Position numbers and translations under genes: made by a program. Of a DNA stretch of 24,147 nucleotides, positions 1 through 6,696 are shown one piece after another. The notes below the pieces were generated by a model. That model ran no database searches, was not told the origin of the DNA, and saw only the letters and a program-made list of their open reading frames with translations. Location: contig CAZMCT010000055.1 of the NCBI GenBank assembly GCA_964564785.1, positions 1 to 24,147 of the forward strand. Direction: 5' to 3'. The DNA is from CAZMCT01 sp964564785. GTDB taxonomy: Bacteria; Planctomycetota; Phycisphaerae; UBA1845; Fen-1342. How positions within the stretch are numbered: the first letter of the stretch is position 1; every line of letters begins with the position of its first letter.

Positions 1-3000
1 CCGCGGTTTCGGCGGCACTATTGCCGCCGTAGATCGTGCCGGTCGTCCGGCCGCGCCCGGGGCACGCGGCGGAGACGGCGCGGATAAACGGTGGCACGGA
101 TGCCGGATCCCGGGCCGGATCGAGGAGCCGATTCTATCGAGCTGATTCGATCCGGGGACCACGAAGCTGCTGAAATCAAGGTGATCGAGCCCGACGCGCG
201 AGAGGCGCGTGCCGGGCCAGAGCACCTCCCGGAGGACGATCTGGGGCAGAAGGTTGCCGCCCGCGAGGTTCCCGGCGCGAAGCTGTAGTGCGCCGCGGTA
301 GGCGTCGTGGTCGTCGCACAGTGTGGCCAGGTGCTCCCAGTCGCCGTCCATGAGGAAGGAGAGCTCGAGGTTTCCGTACCCGCCGAGTTCGCCGTCGTGC
401 CGGATGACGACTGCGAAGAACTGGTTCCGCTCGTGCATGAGCGTGACCGACTGAAGGACGGGGTTCGCCAGGGCCTGTCCGGCGGCGTAGAGCTGGGCGC
501 CGAGCTTGAGGGTGGCGCGGTCGTAATAGACCACCAGGCCCTCGGTGGTGTTGGACGGGAAGCCGAGCGTCAGCAGCTCCAGCGTGCCGGAGTCCTTCGC
601 CAGGTCGTAGGCGGCGAAGGGGAGCGCGAAGAACCCGATGTAGGTCCAGTCGGCGTCTGTGGCGAGGTCGCGGATGTAGCTTTCGGCGGCACGGGGGGTG
701 CCCCCCACTTGCCAGGTGGAGGGCAGGTCTTTCGTCCACATGATCGTGTCAATATCGACGGTGGCGCAGCCCTCGCGAATCGTCTCGTGGCTGCCGTTGC
801 TCATCCAGGTCGTCCCCGAGACCGTAAGCGGGGCGGGGTGCTGCTCGAACCAGTAGTTGGTCCGCAGCCCCTCGTTCGTGCCGTTCGGCGGCAGCCCCGC
901 GCCGGAGGGACTGACCCAGCGACAACGGCTGTTGTAGGACTTGCCCCGCTTCCACTGCGACCAGTGCAGGATTTCGCCCACCGCATAGTCGACGTTGAGG
1001 CCGCCCCCCAACCCGCTGTTGAGGCGATGATAGAACAGCCGCGGTTCGGGGTTGTCCAGCGTCACACGCACGACTCTGCCGTTGTCCCCGTGCCCGCCGG
1101 CCAGCGGCACACCGCCGCAGAGCGGGCTGCTGATGGACCACACGTCGGCAGCGGCCGACTCGCACCGGCTGTCCGCCGCGCTCAGCAGGTTGCTGGCCGC
1201 GGGCTCCAGCAGCAGCCCGTTCACCATGGTGACGGTAAGTGGCCGGAGGACCAGGTGCCGGCAGGTCGCCCCCTCGAGGATCAGATGCAGGAAGCCCCCG
1301 GCGCACCCCGCGTAACGGCTGACCGCCTCCTCGGTGCCATCGAAACAGACGGTGCAGGCGTGCGTCCATGTCGCACCGCGGTCGCCTGAGACGGTCAACA
1401 CCAGGCGCGCGTTGGCCGGGGTGGGAATCCGCCAGCACGCGTAAATGACGCCGTCGTGCTCGAACAACGCCCAGCACTGGGTGGTCCCGCCGTCCCAGAG
1501 GCCGTCGTTGAGGCTCACGCCGTGGGGCACGACCCGGATCGTACCGTAGTCGCCGGACGCGGGGTCGACGTTCAGCCACAGCAGGCCCAGCATGCGGTCC
1601 GAGGCGCACAGCAGCCACTGCGGATCGCCGACGTCCAGGAAGGCGATGGGCTGCTCGTCGAGATCGCGGGCCAGTGTGCTGGGGTTGGCCCCTGAATCGA
1701 TCAACACGCTCCAGTTCAGGCCCCGGTCCGTGCTGACGAAGAAGCGTTGCCCCTCGCCGCTGTCGCCATGAGCGGCCACGACGGTATTGGTGGCCGCATG
1801 GTACCCGACGGCATGCCAGTGCCGGTAGGTGGTGTCAGTCGGGTCGATCTCGTGCAGGTCCAGGACCTGGGACCACGTCAACCCGCCATCCGCACTGCGA
1901 TACACGCGCCGGCCCCGATGCGGGCCGGAGGCGTACTCCGTGACCAGGCATACGCCTCCTGGCAGCTCCGTGAAGCTGAGCGCCGTCACGGTCGCGTTGG
2001 GCGTCGAGAACGTCAGAACGGGGCTGCTCCAGGTTGCGCCGTCATCATCGCTGTACGAGAGAGCCCGCGTGTTGCCCGCGATGCGGGCGCGAATGAGCCG
2101 GCCGACGGTCATAGCCCACAACTGCTCTCCCCCTGCACCCCACGTGTTGTCCACGAGCGTCCAGGTCAGGCCGTCCGGGGACTTGTAGATGCCGTTCATC
2201 CCCGGGTTCGCATTCCGGCCGAACACGCAGCGCCCGTTGTGGCAGAGGGGCACGACGTCGACGCCGGCACCGCCTTCGCCCCCGCGGACCGCGCACTGGG
2301 CCCGGGAGCAGATCGAGGCGCGCACGATGCGGCGGGCATCGGCGGCGTACTGCACCGGACCGGCGGCATCCGTCAGATACGCGATGCTGCCGCGGGCGAA
2401 GGTCCCGGCGCTGGCGGGGTCGAGGATGACCTCGGGCAGGCCGGGATCCACGCAGTCGACACCCGGGCCCTGCCAGTCGCCGCCCCGCAGGTCGCACTCT
2501 CCTTCCGTCAGGTCATTGATGCACGCCCCGTCCACCGAACAGGCGCCCAGCAGCGGCGGGCACGCCTCGCACGTCAGGGCCAGGCGGTAATACGCGCAGC
2601 CTTGGAATACGCTCGAGGATTGCGGCGATATGCGGACATAGTAGGAGAGGTCCGGAACACACCCGACCTCGAGCACCGCCTCCGTGCAGGCCGACACTTG
2701 AACGTGCTTGGAATGCGGGCTGGTGCAATCGCCCCAGACGAAGCTCAGTTCCAGGTCAAACTCGGCTTCGGCGACGATCCGGTAACGGTTGCCGCCGGCG
2801 AGGCCGGAGATCCGGTACCAGTCCGTATCCCGTCCGCCTTCCTCGCTCCACGCCCGCCCCCAGATCGTCTCGCCGCAATGGATGTCGCCGAACTCGGGCG
2901 AAAGGCCATCACAACCGCCGTTGCAGTCCGCACCGCAGCTCTCGTCTTCGGGCGACGCGTTCAGCGGGCACACGAGGAGGCACGGGCACGCGCCGCATTC

Positions 3001-3400
3001 GCCGCCCTCGACCCACCGGGCATGCGCCCACCGCGGCTTACTCAAGATCGCGATGAAGGGATTGATGTCGCCGAAGTCGACCGTCCCGTCTGCGTTGGTG
3101 TCGCAGTTGCCCGGGAGTGAGAACCTGCACGAAGGGGTAGACGTCATCGAAATCGACCCGCCCATCGCAGTTCGCATCGCCCGACAGCAACGCGCAGTCG
3201 TCCAGTAGAGTCAGCCGGCACGCGCCGTCGTCGTAGCAGCAGGCACCCAGCAACGGGACGTCGCCGGGTGCGAATCCATCGCCCGCTTCCGCCCGTTCGC
3301 CGGGCGCGCCGCTGCCCTGCTGGTCCGCCCTCAAGCCCGCAATCCCCGCCAGGCTCCCGACAAGCGCGACCCCGAGCCAGAACGGCCAGCGGCCACACAT
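1..3400 (-). CDS. Secreted dockerin-like / sialidase-type beta-propeller protein, C-terminus off window, one frame change
   Basis: Exported multidomain protein of unknown substrate; about 1130 codons are visible and no stop occurs before the left edge. The start at 3400 is an ATG behind AGGGGTG and followed by a signal peptide (MCGRWPFWLGVALVGSLAG). Then come a GACC-x-DG-x-C motif, a dockerin-like pair (GDANCDGRVDFDD, then DTNADGTVDFGDINPF), a Cys-rich stretch, a 'DTDWYRI' beta-sandwich segment, a second GAC-x-x-DGAC motif, five Asp boxes (SPDGLTW, SDDDGATW, SADGGLTW, STDRGLNW, SGDRGATW) and a probable C-terminal beta-sandwich. Asp boxes occur in sialidases and in many non-enzymatic propellers, so sialidase activity is not shown. 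The two dockerin halves lie in different frames: the first part uses the frame that stops at 3038, the rest the frame open from 3210 to 1. The last 40 or so codons are Pro/Arg-rich and may mark another frame problem. Confidence 0.8.
2161..2181 (-). repeat. Asp box 1 of the beta-propeller (SPDGLTW)
   Basis: This is the first of five Asp-box (BNR) hairpins. The others lie at 2029-2052, 1873-1896, 1711-1734 and 1366-1389. Spacing is irregular (about 110-340 bases), as in multi-bladed sialidase-type propellers, where not every blade keeps a recognisable box. Confidence 0.8.
3104..3126 (-). other. Frame change inside the dockerin-like pair
   Basis: Reading down the minus strand, one frame gives ...VQVLTPGQ and then degenerates to Arg-rich sequence. 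The adjacent frame gives GNCDTNADGTVDFGDI, a good second calcium-binding repeat. Removing one C from the CCCGGGCAACTGC stretch restores an unbroken LTPGNCDTN reading. An assembly or sequencing error, or a genuine pseudogenizing indel, explains this better than programmed frameshifting. Confidence 0.75.
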
Positions 3401-3784
3401 CACCCCTGAGCTCCTCGCCAGAGCGCCGTCCCACCATCCTGATTCACGGGTCCACGCTCTCCGCCTGACCGCGGTCACGTGAACTACGAGCGACGAGATT
3501 CCCGAAAGCTCCATGCGCCACACCCGCCCGCCACGTCCGCCTCCAGGGCACGCGCCCACGCGTTGTGCGGGGCCGCGCGCACGGCAAAAGCCCGTCCAGC
3601 GCCGGGGCCGGCCGCGGAACAACGTACCATCTGTATCTATCGACTGTTACAGAGCTGCACTGCCACTGTACCCTAAGTCTATCGGCCGGGCCTGGCGGAG
3701 ACAAGACTCTCCCATCGGCCGCGGCGCCGCGGGGATGTCAAGAAACGAGGTGCCGCGCCAACCCCCTGCGGGTACACTGGGCTC
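3401..3784. other. Intergenic region between divergent genes
   Basis: No gene is supported here. The frame of the minus-strand secreted protein stays open upstream of 3400, but its translation is Arg-rich and the signal peptide begins at 3400. The segment around 3628-3682 is noticeably richer in A and T than its surroundings and is the likely location of minus-strand promoter elements, although no convincing -35/-10 pair could be fixed. Confidence 0.5.
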
Positions 3785-3787
3785 GTG
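3773..3787 (+). promoter_or_regulatory. Candidate -10 (TACACT) six bases before the GTG start
   Basis: TACACT at 3773-3778 is followed by six bases and then the GTG at 3785. Transcription starting 6-7 bases after this hexamer would begin at the start codon. No Shine-Dalgarno-like sequence precedes the GTG and no good -35 is visible. The geometry matches that of mutS. Confidence 0.45.
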
Positions 3788-4543
3788 CTGACGATCTCCC
3801 TCCAGTCGGGCTCGAACGGCAACTGTATCTATGTCGAGGCCGATGGCGTCAGCGTACTGCTCGATGCGGGGATCTCCGGCCGGCAGGCCCGCGAGCGGCT
3901 GGCCGGGCAGCAGCGCGAGATCGGTCGCGCCAGCGCGGTGATCGTCTCGCACCGGCACGGGGACCACTCCACTGCCGCAGGGGTCTTTCACCGGATGTTC
4001 AAGCTGCCGATCTACACGACGCCGGCGACGCACCGGGCCATGGCGGGGTCGTGGGGCCGCGTCGAGGGCGTGCGGCATTTTCGACCCGGTGACTCGCTCG
4101 GCTTCGGGCCACTCACCGTCCACACCCTGCCAACGCCGCACGACGCGGCCGAGAGCGTCGCGTTCATCGTCGAGCACGCCGGCCGGCGCGTCGGAATCCT
4201 GACCGATCTCGGCCACCCGTTTGCCGCGCTCGAGACCGCGATCGAGGAACTTGACGGCGTTTACCTGGAGAGCAATTACGACCCGCAGATGCTGGCGGAG
4301 GGCCCCTACCCCCCCGATCTACAGCAGCGCATCCGCGGACCCGGCGGGCACCTTTCCAACTGCGAATCCGCCGAGCTGCTGCGCCGCTGCGGCCGGCGTC
4401 TCCGCTGGGCGGTTCTGGCACATCTGAGCGAGCATAACAACGCCCCTGAGGTAGCGGTCGACACGCATCGCCGGGTGGTCGGGCGCGCGCTGCCGCTGGC
4501 GGTGGCGAGCCGTTACGCGGCATCAAATGTCTTCACGGTCTGA
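3785..4543 (+). CDS. yycJ: YycJ/WalJ-family metallo-beta-lactamase-fold hydrolase
   Basis: Probable cytosolic metal-dependent hydrolase of 252 residues, the normal length for the YycJ/VicX family; some relatives have been reported as DNA exonucleases. The N-terminus (SLQSGSNGNCIYVE) matches the family's first strand and fixes the GTG start at 3785. The metal motif is SHRHGDHS, with His56, His58, Asp60 and His61. Later family signatures are 'GILTDLGHP', 'LESNYDPQML' and 'LAHLSEHNNAPE'. The usual partners, the WalKR two-component genes, are absent from the window. The gene stands alone between a divergent secreted-protein gene and a convergent small gene. Fold and family are secure; the substrate is not. 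Confidence 0.9.
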   Translation: MLTISLQSGSNGNCIYVEADGVSVLLDAGISGRQARERLAGQQREIGRASAVIVSHRHGDHSTAAGVFHRMFKLPIYTTPATHRAMAGSWGRVEGVRHFRPGDSLGFGPLTVHTLPTPHDAAESVAFIVEHAGRRVGILTDLGHPFAALETAIEELDGVYLESNYDPQMLAEGPYPPDLQQRIRGPGGHLSNCESAELLRRCGRRLRWAVLAHLSEHNNAPEVAVDTHRRVVGRALPLAVASRYAASNVFTV

Positions 4544-4572
4544 ACTTGCGCCCCTCCCGACCGCGCAACGAA

Positions 4573-4610
4573 ACGGCCCGCCGCAGTGTCCAGTCACTGC
4601 TTTGGGCCGT
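4573..4610. terminator. Two-tier hairpin between convergent genes
   Basis: The outer arms ACGGCCC (4573-4579) and GGGCCGT (4604-4610) enclose the inner arms GCAGTG (4583-4588) and CACTGC (4595-4600). The hairpin lies between the stops of two convergent genes (4543 and 4679), where a bidirectional terminator is expected. No strong T tract follows on either strand, so intrinsic termination is not certain. Confidence 0.5.
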
Positions 4611-4678
4611 GATCCGCTCGGGCGGGGGGGCAGGGATGCCGTCCGGCGGAAGCTCGAAACCACGTGTCCCCGGGCCGC

Positions 4679-5014
4679 TCAGGTCGGAACGTGGCGCTTG
4701 GCGAACGCCCGCCAGGCTTCACACTGGCCGGGGTCCGAACAGCAGACGTCCCGAATCTCCTCGTAGAACACGTCCGGATTCTGTCCGATATCGCGTTTCA
4801 GTGGGCACTTCAGCGCGATCCGCGGCCGAGTCGTTGACCGGCCGGTCAGTAGCGAACGAATGTACACCTGGTTCTTGCCGGCAGTGCACTTCATCTCGCG
4901 GTTCAGGTGCCGCTCGAGGATTGAAAGATTGCTGGTCAGCTCTTCCGGGGTGATCGGGGGGCCGAACGCCGCGTCGACTTTTCGAGTTTTCAGACTGTGC
5001 GCGGACCAACTCAT
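4679..5014 (-). CDS. Small Cys-rich conserved-looking protein of unknown function
   Basis: A 111-residue soluble protein with no signal peptide or membrane segment; I do not recognise a named family. The start is well supported by AGGAGGTG about six bases upstream. Cysteines at 43, 70, 91, 92 and 98 include a C-terminal CC-x5-C group (DVCCSDPGQCEAWRAF) and a 'LKCPLKRDIGQNP' segment. This spacing could bind zinc or an iron-sulfur cluster, but that is inference. Residues 20-40 look like an amphipathic helix. Codon use is less GC-extreme than in neighbouring genes. A strong promoter candidate lies about 270 bases upstream, leaving a long structured leader. Confidence 0.8.
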   Translation of the reverse strand: MSWSAHSLKTRKVDAAFGPPITPEELTSNLSILERHLNREMKCTAGKNQVYIRSLLTGRSTTRPRIALKCPLKRDIGQNPDVFYEEIRDVCCSDPGQCEAWRAFAKRHVPT

Positions 5015-5285
5015 CGCAACACCTCCTCAAGCAGAAACAGAAGGGGTGAAGGCAGGAAGCCTGTCAGGCCGGGCGGGTGCCTCGACCAATGTCGGTCGCA
5101 CAACCCGCCCGGTCCAAAGATCGCGGTCGCTGGCGCAGTGGAACCAGCACGCGCGGGACCTGCTGCGTGATCAAGGGGAAATCGTGTTGTCGGCTGTCAG
5201 GAGCGGCGACTAAGCGATGAGATAACAATGATTTAACAGTGCATGATGACGATGATCGATCACCATGCCCCTGACATCCACCAGT
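5015..5285 (-). other. Long structured 5' leader region of the small Cys-rich gene
   Basis: About 270 bases without a supported gene lie between the small Cys-rich gene and its candidate promoter. The region contains a strong nested hairpin at 5069-5112 and a smaller CAGG/CCTG hairpin beside it near 5054. Bases 5213-5330 are markedly lower in GC than the rest of the window. Confidence 0.45.
5069..5112 (-). ncRNA. Nested hairpin in the leader, possible cis-regulatory RNA
   Basis: A perfect 10-base inverted repeat, CCGGGCGGGT (5069-5078) and ACCCGCCCGG (5103-5112), encloses a second 5-base stem, CGACC (5083-5087) and GGTCG (5094-5098). It starts 55 bases upstream of the ATG at 5014 and is separate from the ribosome binding site. 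It could be an RNA regulator, an attenuator or simply a palindromic repeat. Confidence 0.4.
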
Positions 5286-5314
5286 ATTATATCGGGTCAA
5301 AGTGTCTCTGCAAA
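5286..5314 (-). promoter_or_regulatory. Sigma70-like promoter, TTTGCA-N17-TATAAT
   Basis: On the minus strand the -35 TTTGCA (5314-5309) is separated by 17 bases from a perfect TATAAT (5291-5286). A perfect -10 with ideal spacing is rare in such GC-rich sequence. It points at the small Cys-rich gene, giving a leader of roughly 265 bases. Confidence 0.6.
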
Positions 5315-5399
5315 TAGCAAAGCTCTCGGGCGGTTTCCCGGAGGGTAGCTGTGAAAGCCGAACGGGTGGCGATCGCGAGCAGTTCCTAGCAGCTCCCTG

Positions 5400-5510
5400 A
5401 GAACGAAGGCTGGCTCCGCGTTGCCAGGGACGCTGGCTCCGCGTCAACTCACCAACCGCGCCAGTCTCGACGACCGGTCCGGCAGTGCCTGTCCCCGTCT
5501 TCAACTGCCC
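5400..5510. repeat. Palindromic dispersed repeat, copy 1 (GTGCCTGTCCCC family)
   Basis: Shares GCTGGCTCCGCG and AGTGCCTGTCCCC blocks with the element at 9487-9584 in the same order and orientation. GCTGGCTCCGCGT occurs twice (5409-5421 and 5432-5444). The copy lies just beyond the 3' end of galE. The pattern resembles REP-type elements mobilised by single-strand transposases, but no such transposase is in the window. Confidence 0.6.
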
Positions 5511-5522
5511 TCTTACAAGAGG
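5509..5522 (-). terminator. Weak hairpin after galE
   Basis: CCTCT-TACA-AGAGG lies three bases beyond the galE stop codon. The stem is short (5 bp) and no T run follows, so this is only a possible terminator. Confidence 0.25.
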
Positions 5523-5525
5523 CGG

Positions 5526-6512
5526 TCAATCCTCGTACCCCAACGGATGGGCCTTGTGCCACCGCCAAGCGGTTTCGATGATTGACTTCACGTCCTGATA
5601 ACGCGGCTCCCATCCAAAGCGATTACGGAGTCGGGTCGCATCGGCAAACAAGCGCTCCGGGTCACCCGGGCGCCTGGGAGCGATCACGGATGGAATGTCC
5701 TTGCCAGTCACGGCGCGCGCGGCATCGATAACGGCTCGCACGCTGGTTCCGTTACCGGTTCCGACATTGTATGCCTCGAAGCGGCCCGGGGTGCAGCCCT
5801 CGACCGCCATTCGGTGTGCCTCGGCCAGGTCCTCGACGTGGACGTAGTCGCGGATACATGTGCCGTCCGGCGTTGGGTAGTCCGCACCGAAGATCTTCAC
5901 ACTCTCCCGCTGCCCCAGTGCGACTTGGAGCACGATCGGGATCAGGTGGATCTCCGGGTCGTGATCCTCCCCGATGGAGCCGTCGGCAGCCGCGCCCGAC
6001 GCGTTGAAGTAGCGAAGCGCGACCGAACCCAAGCCCCATGCGACGGCGGAGTGTTCCAGCATCCACTCGACGGCGAGCTTGGTGGCGCCGTACGGGTTGA
6101 TGGGGCGCTTCGGGATGTCCTCCGGGATTGGAAGCACGTCAGGCTGGCCGTACACGGCGCACGAGCTGCTGAACACGAAGCGCTGCACTTCGTGTGCCTT
6201 GAGCACTTCCAGCAGATTCAGCGTGTTGACCACGTTGTTGCGCCAGTACAAGAGCGGCTCGGCCACCGATTCCCCCACGTTGAGCAGGGCGGCGAAGTGC
6301 ATCGCCGCGTCAAATCGCCCGGCCGCGAATACGCCATCGAGCCGCACGCGGTCCGCCAGGTCCGCTTCAATGAATGTCGCCCGCTTGTCCACGGCCGCGG
6401 CGTGTCCCGCGGCGAGGTTGTCGTAGACCGTCACCTCGTGACCGGCCGCGACAAGCTGTTTCACGCAGTGGCTGCCGACGTAACCCGCACCGCCCGCAAC
6501 GAAGATTCGCAT
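5526..6512 (-). CDS. galE: UDP-glucose 4-epimerase
   Basis: NAD-dependent cytosolic epimerase interconverting UDP-glucose and UDP-galactose (some homologues also take the N-acetyl forms), supplying precursors for surface glycans. The 328 residues match the family length. The start at 6512 is set by the Rossmann motif GGAGYVGSH at residues 7-15 and a GGGAG ribosome binding site; the frame is open further upstream, but that translation is not GalE-like. Other signatures are 'YDNLAAGH', 'HFAALLNVGESV', FSSSCAVYG with the active-site Ser near 117, Tyr141-x3-Lys145 (YGATK), 'GTCIRDYVHVEDLA' and 'YNVGTGNGTSV'. It is divergent from mutS. It could help supply sugars for the same surface polymer as the neu cassette, but that is inference. 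Confidence 0.95.
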   Translation of the reverse strand: MRIFVAGGAGYVGSHCVKQLVAAGHEVTVYDNLAAGHAAAVDKRATFIEADLADRVRLDGVFAAGRFDAAMHFAALLNVGESVAEPLLYWRNNVVNTLNLLEVLKAHEVQRFVFSSSCAVYGQPDVLPIPEDIPKRPINPYGATKLAVEWMLEHSAVAWGLGSVALRYFNASGAAADGSIGEDHDPEIHLIPIVLQVALGQRESVKIFGADYPTPDGTCIRDYVHVEDLAEAHRMAVEGCTPGRFEAYNVGTGNGTSVRAVIDAARAVTGKDIPSVIAPRRPGDPERLFADATRLRNRFGWEPRYQDVKSIIETAWRWHKAHPLGYED

Positions 6513-6681
6513 CCAGGTCTCCCGGCTTGGTTGTTCGCCGGTCATCTTAGGCTGAGGCGCACGCCCGGTGCCATGGGCGCGGGCGGTCATGCCGCGGTTT
6601 TCGGCCGGCGGGGTTGTCTTTGGCCGACTCGCCGGGGCCGCAGGGGGGCTGAAAAGGGTGGGGCGCGCCCGCCACATCGCG

Positions 6682-6696
6682 TAAACTGCGACCGTG
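6682..6696 (+). promoter_or_regulatory. Candidate -10 (TAAACT) six bases before the mutS GTG
   Basis: TAAACT at 6682-6687 is followed by exactly six bases and the GTG at 6694, and no Shine-Dalgarno is present. The spacing is the same as for the YycJ-like gene, suggesting a leaderless mutS transcript. The -35 region is not convincing. Confidence 0.45.

Noticed and set aside
307..1389. Long plus-strand open frame of 360 codons
   Set aside because: It is codon-aligned antisense to the minus-strand propeller frame, whose translation shows five Asp boxes. The plus-strand translation has no recognisable motif.
1747..3120. Long plus-strand open frame of 457 codons
   Set aside because: Shadow of the same minus-strand secreted protein; high GC removes stop codons from antisense frames.
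3106..3125. Programmed +1/-1 ribosomal frameshift in the dockerin pair
   Set aside because: No slippery heptamer or following pseudoknot is apparent; a single-base indel explains the data more simply.
5064..5504. 146-codon minus-strand open frame upstream of the small Cys-rich gene
   Set aside because: It reads through the dispersed repeat, the promoter and the leader hairpin, and its first codons are repeat-derived (similar peptide at the repeat after mutS).
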